The position numbers and the translations under genes are program-made. DNA of 64,000 nucleotides from Megalonaias nervosa (Eukaryota; Mollusca; Bivalvia; Unionida; Unionidae): NCBI GenBank assembly GCA_016617855.1, contig JAECUM010003233.1:31122-95121 (forward strand), read 5' to 3'. Positions within the stretch are counted from its first letter, which is position 1. Each line of letters opens with the position of its first letter. Under the pieces are notes generated by a model. It was not told the DNA's origin and ran no database searches. It worked only from the letters and a program-made list of their open reading frames with translations. This document shows, one piece after another, positions 19,630-32,589 of this stretch.

Positions 19630-20494
19630 AAGAGATAGATTACTGGGTGGTTGATAGTAGCTAGCTGGTTGGTTGATAGTAAATAACTGATTCGAGGATA
19701 GGAGATCAGTCTTTGGTTGACAGTAGATAATTGGTTGGTAGATATCTGATACTTCGTAGTAGAATAGTTGAGGACTATGAATTGATAGTAGATAATAAGC
19801 AGATAGATAGTATATAATTGGTTGTTGGATAGGAGATAATTGGTTATTCGGTAGTAGAGAGCTGGTTGGGGGATATTAGATACGAGCGAGTCGACCATAG
19901 ATAATTAGCTGGATGACAGTGGATCACTATGTATTGATAATAAATAATTGGGTGATGGATATCAGATACCAGGGTGTTGAATATTAGATAATTTGGTCTT
20001 GATAGTAGATAATTGGTTGGTGAATAGTAGGTCACTGAGTGCTGGATACTAAACAAATAGGTGGCGGATAGTAGATAACTGGGTATTAATATTTAAAGAT
20101 TCTGAGGATTATATTTTTATGTGGGTGATGATAGTAAATAAGCGGGTGTCAGAGAGTAGATAATTAGCTGGGGGACAGTAGATAACTGGTTTTGATAGTT
20201 AATAATGGTTGATGAATAGTAAGTACATAGCGGAGTAGTGGACAATAGATAACTGGTTCTTGGATAGTATATAACTGGTTATTGCTGATAGTAGATAATT
20301 GGTTGAGGGATTTCAGATAGCTTGGCGTTGAATAGTAGATAACTAGTTGGTGTATGGTAGATAATTGTATGCTGGAAAACAGATAACTTGTTTGTGAATA
20401 ATAGATAACATGGTTCTGGATAGTAGAAAACGGATTGGCGGATAGTAGATAACTTGTTTCTGATTGTAGATAACTGGTTGGTGGTTAGTAGATC
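19630..20494. repeat. Degenerate minisatellite (GATAGTAGATAACTGGTTGG)n
   Basis: About 30 diverged units of 22-35 bp built around GATAGTAGATAA(C/T)TGGTTG. The frames across it (S/Y/L/N-rich) are repeat artefacts. From 19322 to 19629 I see no other feature. Confidence 0.85.
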
Positions 20495-20808
20495 GATGGG
20501 TGTTGGACATTAGACAACTGGGTATTAGATAGTAGCCCAGAAACATAGCGTGCCTTAATGGGTGTTGGACATTAGACAACTGGGTATTAGATAGTAGCCC
20601 AGAAATATAGTGTGCCTCGATGGGTGTTGGACATTAGACAACTGGGTATTAGATAGTAGCCCAGAAACATAGTGTGCCTCGATGGGTGTTGGACACTAGA
20701 CAACTGGGTATTAGATAGTAGCCCAGAAACATAGCGTGCCTCAATGGGTGTTGGACATTAGACAACTGGGTATTAGATAGTAGCCCAGAAACATAGCGTG
20801 CCTCGATG
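20495..20808. repeat. 62-bp tandem repeat, five near-identical copies
   Basis: Unit GATGGGTGTTGGACATTAGA through GTATTAGATAGTAGCCCAGA to GCGTGCCTC. Copies differ by only one to three bases, so the amplification is recent compared with the flanking degenerate array. Confidence 0.95.
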
Positions 20809-21042
20809 GCAAAATGATACCTTGCTGTATGATCACTAGTCTGACATTACAAATATAGTCTGACGTTACAAAGTTCTCAGTCTAGTAACTGTGTTGGTGT
20901 TTTATTTTATTTTTTTTACATGAATAAAGAAGTGACAAGCAATAATTCTTCCTCTTCATTTAAGTGGATGAGGCTGAATAAAAAATGTTGAGTGGTTAAA
21001 CATAGTGCTAACTTCTTTGTACTGTGTGTCTTTTCACAAACA

Positions 21043-21044
<2 letters not shown>

Positions 21045-21078
<34 letters not shown>

Positions 21079-21149
21079 CGCAATTCTGTCTGTCCTCTTC
21101 TTTTTCTCTTTCACACACACACACAGACACACACACACACACACACACC
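21045..21149. repeat. (CT)n and (CA)n microsatellites
   Basis: CT run at 21045-21076 and CA run at 21113-21149, separated by 36 bp. Confidence 0.9.
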
Positions 21150-21464
21150 TTATCCACATATTAACAAACAGATTCCTTATGCTGATACCTATGATATACG
21201 GTACTTCCTTTCTAGCGTAAACCGGAGCCTATTGCTACATTACTATAAAACATACTTTTCAAGATGGCATATATGGTAAATTCTTGTTTGGCTCTATAAT
21301 TGTTTCAACCTATTTAACATAGGGCCCCCTTGAAACCTAGTGTTGACTTCTTATTTCATTTTTTTTTTAACCCCTCACACAAACATTGACGGACACACAA
21401 ATACCTCATGTTGAAACATATGGCATCCTACCGTATTTCTGTTCGAGTGTAGAATGTCACCTCA

Positions 21465-21562
21465 TTCTACACTGTTACAAGACACCTTTAAGATGGCGCC
21501 TACGATAAATTCATCACTGTTACAAGACACCTTTTAAGATGGTGCCTATGATAAATTCATTC
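21465..21562. repeat. 46-bp direct duplication
   Basis: CACTGTTACAAGACACCTTT plus AAGATGGYGCCTAYGATAAATTC occurs twice in succession. Neighbouring DNA (21150-22110) shows no gene. Confidence 0.8.
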
Positions 21563-22117
21563 CCGTTTTGCTCTAGAATCTCTTAGCCCTGTTTGATATG
21601 GAGTTGCCGTGTTCTAAAGTTGCTTCCTCTACTACTGATATTAGAGAATTCATCACTATCTGTATTATCATATTTAATCCCCGACTTTACTTTTACTTGG
21701 CATTGATGTAATGATGTCTAGGAAAGTTCCCCTTATATCAATGTATATAATACGTTATCCCTTACTAAGCAATCAAACATGGTGGCAAAATCAAAACACG
21801 AGAAACAACATCTCGCCTTGATTAATAATTTGTTAGATAAACAAATGTAAAATAAAAAATATTGCCAAGTGTATTTATATTCTTTTTAAATCCTGCTTGT
21901 GCTTCAATAAAAACATGACCATTGATTATGTATACTTGGGAATAATTTGCTTACACTCCTCTGAAGCGTAATACCTCTACAGTTATTGACATCATAAATC
22001 CACATTTATTGAAAGTGACAAATTTTAAATACTGAATGTTTACCATAGCAAAGAAATACATTAATGCTCATACCTATCCCATCACTGCGACCTACATTTA
22101 TTTGATGCAGAGCCTTT

Positions 22118-23340
22118 TCTACCTCTTGAAGGGGAAAACAATACTGAGCGATCATCTTGAAGTGAAAAGCAGCACTGTGTGATCATCTGGAAGGGAAAAA
22201 CAGTACTGAGTGATCATCTTGAAGGGAAAAACAGTACTGAGTGATCATCTTGAAGGGAAAAACAGTACTGAGTGATCATCTTGAAGGGAGAAACAGTACT
22301 GAGTGATCATCTGGAAGGGGAAAACAGTACTGAGTGATCATCTTGAAGGACAAAACAGTACTGAGTGATCATCTTGAAGGGAAAAACAGTTCTGAGCGAT
22401 CATCTGGAAGGGAAAAACAGTACTGAGTGATCATCTTGAAGTGAAAAACAGTACTGAGTGATCATCTTTAAGGGGAAAATAGTACTGAGTGATCATCCTG
22501 AAGGGGAAAACAGTACTGAATGATCATCTTGAATAGAGAAACAGTACTGAGTGATCATCTTTAAGGGGAAAACAGTACTGAGTGATCATCTTGAAGGGAG
22601 AAACAGTACTGAGTGATCATCTGGAAGGGAAAAACAGTATTGAGTGATCATCTTGAAGGGAAAAACAGTACTGAGTGATCATCTTGAATAGAGAAACAGT
22701 ACTGAGTGATCATCTTTAAGGGGAAAACAGTACTGAGTGATCATCTTGAAGGGAGAAACAGTACTGAGTGATCATCTGGAAGGGAAAAACAGTACTGAGT
22801 GATCATCTTGAAGGGAAAAACAGTACTGAGTGATCATCTTGAAAGGAAAAACAGTACTAATTGATCATCTTTAAGGGGAAAACAGTACTGAGTGATCATC
22901 TTGATAGAAAAAACAGTACCAAGTGATCATCTGGAAGGGAAATAGCTGTATTTAGTGATCATCTGGAAGGGAAATAGCTGTATTTAGTGATCATCTTTAA
23001 AGGAAATAGCTGTATTTAGTGATCATCCTGAAGAGAAATGTATATATTTAGTGATCATCTGGAAGGGAAATAGCTGTATGTGGTGATCATCCTGAAGGGA
23101 AATAGCTGTATTTAGTGATCATCTTGAAGGAAATGTATGTATTTTGTGATCATATGGATGGGAAATAGTTGTATTTAGTGATCATCTTTAAAGGAAATAG
23201 CTGTATTTAGCGATCTTCCGGAAAGGAAATGTAGAAATTTAGTGAGCATCTAGAAGGGATATAGCTCTATGTAGTGATCATCTTGAAGCGAAATAGTTGT
23301 ATATAGTGATCATCTTGAAGGGAACTGTATGTATTTAGTT
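22118..23340. repeat. Minisatellite (GATCATCTTGAAGGG...), 31-33 bp unit, about 38 copies
   Basis: Two subfamilies abut at about 22925: GTGATCATCTTGAAGGGAAA + AACAGTACTGA to the left, and GATCATCTGGAAGGGAAATA + GCTGTATTTAGT to the right. Subfamily blocks show local spreading of variants. There are no unique spacers, so it is not a CRISPR-like array. Confidence 0.95.
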
Positions 23341-25593
23341 CTTTAAACACGATATTAAACTATCTTTTATTACAACGTGGAACACTTTCGATTGGTATAA
23401 ATACGTGATCATTACAATTGCTTAGAGTTTTAAAATCTTTTTCAAATCCATTAAAACTTCCAGTACAACGATGCGTCAGTAAATTAAATATATCCATTAA
23501 CAATTCCAGTACACCGATGCATCGGTAAATTTCGCTGTTTTATATTTTAACTTTTTCAGTTCATCATATTCATACATGTATTTTCGTAGAATACTTTTAC
23601 AGTCAGGTCATTTGATTATTCTTGCTTCTGGCGTTTTAACAGTTCTTGCAGTTAATGTTTGTTGTATCAAATACGCACGACGTTTAAGCAATCATCATTG
23701 AGTGAATTTGTGCTTCGTTACACAGAAAATCTGTCTCTATGCACAATTAAAGCGCATCTAGTGATGAAGTTTATAGTCCAGATGGTTTTGGGGGGTTTTG
23801 TTCTCAGCTTTGATGGCTTAGGGCGTACTGAGTCAGTGTCGTGGCTGATAACGAGATATTACATCATCCGCTTCGAGAGGTACTACATTTGTTTCCATCA
23901 CAGGTTATTAATTTATATCATGTACAAAGGAGTATGCATTAAACTCTTAGATGAGAAGGAAGTGATTCACTTGTAACATACCTGAATTGATCAAATTGCA
24001 GATTTTAAGCACGCAAGGATCAGATGTAACGAGTGTGTCAAAGATGGTCTTGTTGCAAATCAATGCCAATCATCGTATAACTGTCTTTACACCCTAATTC
24101 CTTTGTTTAAGGTAAGGGCTTTAAATTCGGAAACGCTCTGCAAAAACAAAGGATTGTGCTCTTGGGATACACGCCCATCGTTACACCTTGAGGCCTATGG
24201 CACAGAAACTATAATGGTCACCACTAAATAAGCATGTTCTTTAAGCAGTCCTTTCGATGTGAAACTTTGAAAATAAGGCGGACAGATCGAAAGAATTTAG
24301 CGATACCATAAAAAATTTTAAAAAATAATTTATAAAAGCGAAAAAAGGAAATCGAAAATTTAAATGGACCAATTAAACAAATTTCAAATTTAGGCGCAGT
24401 TGCCTCACCGATGTAATTATAAACAGTTCCAAATAAAACAAGGCGAGGAACAGTTCAAATTCTACAATTCCATCATATAAATAAAATCCTGAAATATTAC
24501 CTTGATAGCAGTTATTGGAAAAGTAAATATTTAATGATGGAACATTGTATTTTGCAGGATTGGTAATGTCATAAAGATTAAAAGTAGATCACACACTATA
24601 TGAAAGGCCGTACAGCTGCGCAGACCACTCAAACGCAGTGTGCAGTCGATTTTCAATCTTCATGACTTCGTGTTACATATTACATGAAACGAACAAATTT
24701 GGACCAACAGGATTTCTAATTTCCTAAATTCATATCGTATTATATTGCTAACCACCATTAATATTGTGTGCTGAAGAAATCTTTGTAGTGTTGTTTACTA
24801 GGATTTTAAATAACAGATTTATTAATTTGCAAAGGATCATAAGGTAATTATAGAAGCTCACGCTGATTTTAGGAAAAATATGTCTACAGGTGATAACATT
24901 TATATTACATGGCTTGATAACTCATTATATTAATTCACGTAAAAAGATCGTTTTGTGTTTTTGTTGATTTTGCTCAATAGTTTGATTCTGTTATGGGGGA
25001 TATCTTATAGTATAAATTACTTAAGTTCGGAGATTCTGTTGTAAGGGATATCTTATAATATAATTCTTACTGACATAGAAACCCATCTTGGGAAAAAATA
25101 TTTGGGCATCGTTTGTTTAATAAATAGTCTCGGTCTGGGGAAAGTGTGGAAAATTCAAGCTCTTGGGAACATAAAGGTCTCTGACCAGTTTAACCAAAAT
25201 TGGCATTCAAGAATCAGAGAATCTTCAGGAGCTTTATTATACAGAAATTTGTATTGACATGTTGACTACAAGGAGGACTGGATATAGTAACAGTGACAGT
25301 ATTTAGAAAAGCCCTTTCAGTAATAATGGTGTCTGCCTTATATATTGAATCAGGGAGATGGGAGAGTCCACCCACCCCACCCCCCTTGTGGATCAAATAG
25401 TTTGTATTGTTTGCAACGGGCTGGGAGACTGCCAATGTTTTTTTCCCCAAAGAAAGAAGTATATAAACTACTATTTTTGGAAAGGCCCCAGTGTGTTAAA
25501 AAATGATTAAATTAATTAATTCCATGAAACCGACCGAATTTATAAATCTGGGAAATTAAAAGTACTTGATTTAAATAATTCGTTTATAAATAT
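23341..25593. other. No recognised feature
   Basis: A+T-rich DNA. The longest frame (23659-23976, plus) has no family resemblance and no start context of note. A near-repeat AGATTCTGTT..GGGATATCTTATA occurs twice near 24985-25060. Confidence 0.5.
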
Positions 25594-25637
<44 letters not shown>

Positions 25638-25657
25638 ATAATAGTAGTAGTAGTAGC
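25594..25657. repeat. (TAG)n microsatellite
   Basis: About 20 AGT/TAG units with two small interruptions. Confidence 0.9.
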
Positions 25658-25962
25658 AAAAGTAGTAGCAATTATCAAGTTTATTGTTATTTTCATCTCA
25701 TCCCCATTTCATTGTTTACTACATGCATTACTAACTCTCATATATCATGTTGAATGTTTTCATGATACTACTGAGAAAATCATTTGGAATATTTGTAAAT
25801 ATTGGTAACACTGTATCTGTCTTCTTAAGCTGGGGTCGAGTCCGGGCAATTGTCTTACTTCTCTATGTGATGTCATTAATTAATGATATTGTTTTCGATG
25901 GATTATCAGCGGGGAAGTAAATAGAAAATAATCCATTGGCAAATCAAAAATATATCGACGCG

Positions 25963-26030
25963 CGTGTGTGTGTGTGTGTGTGTGTGTGCAATGCATGCAT
26001 ATGTTTGTTTGTGTACACATGTGTATGGAC

Positions 26031-26102
<72 letters not shown>

Positions 26103-26107
26103 GTACA

Positions 26108-26150
<43 letters not shown>
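25963..26150. repeat. Compound (TG)n / (AT)n / (GT)n microsatellite
   Basis: TG run 25963-25988, AT run 26034-26100, GT run 26113-26150. Apparent frames of H/T/Y/I are artefacts. Confidence 0.95.
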
Positions 26151-26153
<3 letters not shown>

Positions 26154-27272
26154 CAAGTGAGCATGAGAATGTTTGCATGTATACGTAAGTATAAATCTTC
26201 AGTATTTATTGCATGCTTGTGCACATAAGTTATATTTGTTTTCCTGTACGCAATAAACGTGCCACCATCAATTCTTATAGCAAATTGAAATGTATATGTA
26301 TATACGTGCTGATGGACAATCGACAAAATGCAGATAGAGTTCATATCTTAAAAAGGCATTTTTTAAAACTCTCCACATATTTATTTATCAATTTCTTATT
26401 GTGAACCAGTTTGTTGTACAACAAGTAGCCTCGTGTATACTATATCTATGTTTTACAACAAGTAGCCTCGTGTATATCATATCTATGTTCTACAACAAGT
26501 ATCCACGTGTATATTATATCTATGTTTTACAACAAGTAGCCTCGTGTATATTATATCTATGTTTAACAACAAGTAGCCTCGTGTATATTATATCTATGTT
26601 TTACAACAAGTAGCCTCGTGTATATTATATCTATGTTTTACAACAAGTATCCTCGTGTATATTATATCTATGTTTTACAACAAGTAGCCTCGTGTATATC
26701 ATATCTATGTTCTACAACAAGTATCCACGTGTATATTATATCAATGTTCTACAACAAGTAGCCTCGTGTATATTATATCTATGTTTTACAAGTAGCCTCG
26801 TGTATATCTATGTTTTACAACAAGTAGCCTCGTGTATATTATATCCATGTTTTACAACAAGTAGCCTCGTGTCTATTATATCTATGTTTTACAACAAGTA
26901 GCCTCGTGTATATCTGTTTTACAACAAGCAGCCTCGTGTATATTATATCTATGTTTTACAACAAGTAGCCTCGAGTATATTATATCTATGTTTTACAACA
27001 AGTAGCCTCCTGTATATCTATGTTTTACAACAAGTAGCCTTGTGTGTATTATATCTATTTTTTACAACATGTAGCCTCGTGTATATTATATCTATGTTTT
27101 ACAACAAGTATCCTCGTGTATATTATATCTATGTTTTACAACAAGTAGCCTCGTGTATATTATATCCATGTTTTACAACACGTAGCCTCGTGTATATTAT
27201 ATCTATGTTTTACAACAAGTACCCTAGTGTATATTATATCTTTTACAACAAGTAGCCTCGTGTATATTATAT

Positions 27273-28220
27273 TGTAACCAGGAAACCCCATGGACTTCAA
27301 ATTTTCGTTTCATTATTTACTATTTCGTTTCGTTAAAGTTTGTATTGTGATTTTAAATGCTCGGCGGGCTTTGTAGTGCCATCTATCGTCTTAGTTTTGG
27401 GTCACGTGATTCCGCCTGGGTATATACACGGGCCAACTGTGGCTGCTATGGTGGTGTGTTAGGAAGCGGTATAGTGTGAAGACGTCCCCTGTAGAGAAGC
27501 AGTATAACCACCCCGCCAGAGCAAGCACACTTGGTCGTATTACGGTGGACAGGAGAGAGCCGGGCCAGGGAATCAGAAAAGATTAGGGACAAGGTCTTTC
27601 TTCGACCAACAGCCGGGCGCTACAAGGCTCGTCCAAGCAATGCAGAGGTCTTGCGGTAATACAGATTTTTAATGAGGATAATTCTTCTCTCTTCATTTCG
27701 CACTGTCGTCTCTCTGTCGATCACGATCGCATAACGACTGCGACCACGTCTGCGACCGAGACTGCGACAAGTCGGCGACCTGTCGGCGACCCTGTGACAA
27801 GTCTGCAACCCAGTCGGCGACCAGAAGAAGACCCAGTCGGCGACAAGTCTGCGACCAGTCGGCGACCCTGCGACCGAGACTGCGACAAGTCTGCGACCAG
27901 TCGGCGAGTGCGACCAAGTCTGTGCCCAATCTGCGACCCTGCGACAAGTCAGTGACTGCGACCAGTCGGCGACTGCGACCAGTCGGCGACCCTGCGACCC
28001 TGCGACAAGTCTGCGACCTAGTCGGCGATTGAGACCAAGTCGGTGACACACAAGAAGCCAGGAATAAGACGGTATCCCACTGAGGTAGAAATCTGTCACA
28101 CTCTGGAGTGCCAGTCCTTAGACATATTCAGCGGGGTATCACTCCAACTATAAGACCTATCCTAAAGAACCCGAGATAGCAAGACTCGGGGCAGTGTAGC
28201 CGAGGGAGTGTTCCGCTACA
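27273..28220. mobile_element. Solo LTR (948 bp) in the minisatellite
   Basis: Begins TGTAACCAGGAAACC and ends GTGTTCCGCTACA, giving TG..CA termini with short inverted ends (TGTA/TACA), and is flanked by ATAT on both sides (27269-27272 and 28221-28224). Removing it and one ATAT restores a normal minisatellite unit. There is no coding sequence, primer-binding site or second LTR, so it is a recombination relic of an LTR retrotransposon. GGGTATATACACGGG near 27418 could be its promoter. Confidence 0.7.
27725..28050. repeat. GC-rich minisatellite inside the LTR
   Basis: Repeats of CGACCAGTCGGCGACCCTGCGACAAGTCTG-like units (6- and 12-bp subunits around GCGACCAGTCG). Both strands are open over about 100 codons because the unit is a multiple of three; these frames are not genes. 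Confidence 0.85.
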
Positions 28221-28900
28221 ATATCAATGTTCTACAACAAGTAGCCTCGTGTATATCATATCTATGTTTTACAACAAGTAGCCTCGTGTATATCATATCC
28301 ATGTATTACAACAAGTTGCCTAGTGTATATCATATTCATGTTTTACAACAAGTAGCCTCGTGTATATCTATGTTTCACAACAAGTAGCCTCGTGTATGTT
28401 TTACAACAAGTAGCCTCGTGTATATTATATCTGTTTTACAAGTTGCCTCGTGTATATTATATCTATGTTTTACAACAAGTAGCCTCGTGTATATTATATC
28501 TGTTTTACAACAAGTAGTCTCGTGTATATTATATCTATGTTTTACAACAAGTAGCCTCGTGTATATCATATCCATGTTTTACAACAAGTTGCCTAGTGTA
28601 TATCATATTCATGTTTTACAACAAGTAGCCTCGTGTATTTATATATGTTTTACAACAAGTAGCCTCGTGTATATCTATGTTTCACAACAAGTAGCCTCGT
28701 GTATGTTTTACAACAAGTAGCCTCGTGTATATTATATCTGTTTTACAAGTTGCCTCGTGTATATTATATCTATGTTTTACAACAAGTAGCCTCGTGTATA
28801 TTATATCTGTTTTACAACAAGTAGTCTCGTGTATATTATATCTATGTTTTACAACAAGTAGCCTGGCGTATATTATATCTGTTTTACAAGTAGCCTCGTG

Positions 28901-28969
<69 letters not shown>

Positions 28970-29045
28970 TTACAACAAGTAGCCTCGTGTATATTATATC
29001 TATGTTTTACAACAAGTAGCATCGTGTATATTATATCTATGTTAA

Positions 29046-30118
29046 GTTTATATGAATCATATGGCTTATGGAAAAAATATTATATTCCATCATAATTTAA
29101 TAAATCGACAAACGTTGTGGTTTAGAAGTGAAATCGCATACATCTATTTAAGACGGCACTACGTACATGATCAATGCCAGTCGGATCATAATTAGGTCAC
29201 TGCTGGCATCATTCTGAAGAGAATTAACCCAATAAGTGATAAGTTCACCATTATTTAAACCACTGCTTCCTTGAAATGGAATGATTATTTTCTCATTATA
29301 GCTTTCTGGTTATAATCGTAAACGTTTTCTTGTCTAATGAATCCAGTGAAATGGCAGTGATTGTCAAAAACTCTAATTGTTAGTCTGGAATCTCATTCAA
29401 GTATGACAAAATCTTTAGCCCTGCTAGAATCTGACTCAAGGTTAGCAACAGCCGCAGTCCCTGCTAAGGTCTCACTGGACAGTTTATCTGGTGAATTTTC
29501 ATCCGACAATGACCTATTGCAGAAAAATTAGAATAATTTTACACTGATGATACAAATAAAAACAAACTAATGATTTTTGTAGAAAGTTGCATGTGAGATT
29601 TTGACTGCGGCAATCAGGTTAATTTCTTACTCAACTGGTGGCTTTTATACTGAACCAACACTGCCTCCAACCCCTCTTTTTTACATTCATTTTTGACAGC
29701 AAAGAGCTATTTTGACTATTTTCCTGTGACAAGGCGGCTAAAAGAATCAGTATGTGCCTTATGCATGAATAAAGTTCACTAGAATTATAACAAATTAGCA
29801 TACTATTCATCACCCCTCAACCATCTCGATTTTTAGACATTTACCTCTGTAGCAGACATACATAAATACCTAAGCCAAGTCGGCTGTTCATTTGCAGCCC
29901 AAGTTAACGCATTTGATCTCCAGTGCTAGTCTAACTGTGACAGGCAGTCACCAAACAAACCAACCCATTTTCAAGCTTAACTCAAAGTAAATCTAAACCA
30001 CATTACAGATTTAGCTTCTGTGTGAATTTATAAATGCTAGGCTTATGATATTTAGGTTCATGCCTTCTACCTTAAAAATTAGGGAGGTGTCAAAATACGA
30101 AACTATCCAGTGAGACCT
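29046..30118. other. No recognised feature
   Basis: Diverged single copies of the 40-bp repeat unit below occur near 29370-29480. No gene seen. Confidence 0.5.
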
Positions 30119-30119
30119 A

Positions 30120-30428
30120 AAATCTCATCTATGCCTAACAAGAACCATAATCCCTGCTGGGATCTCATTCAAGCCTAACAAAACCGTTGTGTCCGCTGGA
30201 ATCTCATTCAAACCTGAGAAAAACCGTAGTCCCGTCTAGAATCCCATTCAAGCCAAACAAAAACCGTATTCTCTGTTGGAATGTCATTCAAGCTTTACAA
30301 AAATTGTACTTTCCGTTCGAATCTCAGTCAAGATTAACAGAAACCGTAGTCCCTGCTGGAATATCATTCAAGCCTAACATAAACCGTAGTCTCTGCTGGA
30401 TTCTCATTCAAGCCTAACAAAAAACCTA
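30120..30428. repeat. 40-41 bp tandem repeat, seven to eight copies
   Basis: Unit GGAATCTCATTCAAGCCTAA + CAAAAACCGTAGTCCCTGCT, moderately diverged. Confidence 0.85.
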
Positions 30429-30598
30429 TTCTCCACATTTCGCAGACTTAATTAGAGCCTCCCCTCAGCTACAAACCAATCGGGCAATATTCGGAATGAA
30501 ATATGAAAATTATAATGTAAGTGCTAATTAAACGCTACTCATGGTGTGTTGCTGTCTCCTGATAGAATACAATGCTAAACGATACCAAAATGGAATTT

Positions 30599-30850
30599 TG
30601 TGTTGCTGTCTCTACAGATAACCCACTGCCAAGTGGTATGAAAATGGAATTGCAGGATGTGTTACTATCTCTACAGATAACCCACTGCCAAGTGGTATAA
30701 AAATGGAATTGCAGGATGTGTTACTATCTCTACAGATAACCCACTGCCAAGTGGTATGAAAATGGAATTGCAGGATGTGTTACTATCTCTACAGATAATC
30801 CATTGCCAAGTGGTATAAAAATGGAATTGCAGGATGTGTTGCTATCTCTA
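30599..30850. repeat. 60-bp tandem repeat, four copies
   Basis: Unit GTGTTACTATCTCTACAGAT + AACCCACTGCCAAGTGGTAT + (G/A)AAAATGGAATTGCAGGAT. Inner copies differ at one or two sites. Confidence 0.9.
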
Positions 30851-31733
30851 ACGCAATGATAAGTGGTATAAAAGGAATAGGACATAACTGCAACACAATC
30901 TTCACTTGCTATACATCAGTAGGAACAATATGTGACAGATTTACTGGAACATGGTAAAACTGCAAAAGTTGTATCAACATTACACGCCTGACATAAAACA
31001 GGCCAAGAAGAAGAAGAACTGAGAAAAGATGTACAAAGACAATATCCGTTCTAAAACGTGTCCCGTTCATTGTTGCAGGAGTACATAAAGCACAGAGGCA
31101 GTGAAAGATGCGGATAGAAATGGCGGAGACAAGAAATTAGATCTAGAAATATTTTCTGCCAGACTTACAGTGAAGAATGGAAATGAATATGGTCAAGTAT
31201 GCCAAACCAATATACACATTCATAGGATGTGGATGATTGCGTATATCACTTAAAGTATCATTGTATTCGCTCGATTGAACTCGATGACAAACTGTTGAAC
31301 TAGAACATTCATTATTGCTTTTAAGCTTACACGTATGCTATCCCGTTCCCCCGACATTCTGCAATGCGATACTGGACTTGAATCCGAGGTGACTCAATGA
31401 CGTTCAACTATTATCATTGAACTCGCGAAAGTTCGCGTTAACATTCCCTAAGACTAACAAAGCAGGTGGGATTGGAAGCTTCCGGCTTGGTAGATCACTG
31501 ATTAAGGTCTAGTTGCGTCCAGTATTTTAAACTGTTGTTATATTTAAAACTATCGAAATATTTTACAATTAGCATGTTAGATAATTGTATTGAGTCAGAA
31601 AATAAATGTCATGCCAAGAGAAGAAACAATTTTGAATAAGACCCAGGACTATCATTTTATAAAGCTTTCTGAATGTTATGAATATCTAAGCAAATTTAAA
31701 ATTAAGCACTAGGATATAGGCAGAAATGTTGTA

Positions 31734-32127
31734 AAGAAAGTGTTGTTGACCTAATCAATTGCAAACCATTATCACTTCAAACATAAATAGTGCGGTCAGA
31801 GTTGGCCTCTAATTTTAGTTTAATATCCCTTAATAGCATAAATGAAGTAAGATTTGGCGTAGATAGAATCATGTTTTGAATGAAACTAAAATATGTTATT
31901 TCCTTTTTGTTACAATTCGCTTTTATAATGAAGAAAGTGTTGTTGACCTAATCAATTGCAAACCACTATCACTTCAAACATAAATAGTGCTGTCAGAGTT
32001 GGCCTCTAATTTTAGTTTAATATCCCTTAATAGCATAAATGAAGTAAGATTTGGCGTAGATAGAATCATGTTTTGAATGAAACTAAAATATGTTATATCC
32101 TTTTTGTTACAATTCGCTTTTATAATG
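31734..32127. repeat. 197-bp tandem duplication
   Basis: Two adjacent copies starting AAGAAAGTGTTGTTGACCTA (31734 and 31931) differ at only a few positions, so the duplication is recent. 30851-31733 shows no gene. Confidence 0.9.
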
Positions 32128-32366
32128 GAGAATGATAATCAACAACTATCAGAGTTCAAATTTTTTATTGAGGCTAGCATATCTGTGCTTCTTATTATTA
32201 CAAAAATATTAAGCACTTAGCAAACAGGTGACTAAAAGAAATAGATCCAGTGCATAATTCAACACAACATGCTGTATAAGGTCATATCTATGCATATACG
32301 AACCAAAAAGAATGTGAATAACATCGCAAAGAGTTAATAATAACTTAAAGAAGACACTGGTAATGG

Positions 32367-32416
32367 AATAATAATAATAATAATAATAATAATATATATA
32401 TATATATATTATATAT
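32367..32416. repeat. (AAT)n(TA)n microsatellite
   Basis: AAT units followed by a TA run. Confidence 0.9.
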
Positions 32417-32589
32417 TAGGGGCACTCTGTGCAATTTCATGAGACAACTTCAATTGCACTTCGTTTGGGGATTCATGTAGTGATACTTAATTCTCTTGCT
32501 CCCATTACTACCTGTATCTCTATCAGATCCTTAGTTACTTGTAGTAGTTCAATTTCTGAGTGCAGCTCCTTAGCCAGTTGCATGGTCAG

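Larger units (their letters stand above)
26409..29042. repeat. 36-37 bp minisatellite, interrupted by an LTR
   Basis: Unit ACAACAAGTAGCCTCGTGTA + TATTATATCTATGTTTT, over 40 copies on both sides of the LTR insertion at 27273-28220. Many units are shortened by loss of ATTATATCT. A block near 28436-28600 is repeated almost exactly at 28734-28880 (higher-order duplication). One unit contains a (TA)n expansion at about 28905-28965. Because 36 is a multiple of three, it gives long artefactual reading frames. Confidence 0.95.

Noticed and set aside
22118..23340. Regularly spaced repeats resembling a CRISPR array.
   Set aside because: The units are contiguous and lack unique spacers, and no cas-like gene is present. 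It is a minisatellite.
23659..23976. A 105-codon plus-strand frame as a host gene.
   Set aside because: No motif, biased composition or start context. The length is within chance expectation for this region.
25880..26344. Long open frames of His/Thr/Tyr/Ile over the microsatellite (also at 709, 27620, 34226, 36512, 38214, 39101, 52722).
   Set aside because: These are translations of di-, tri- or 36-bp repeats without stops, open in several frames at once.
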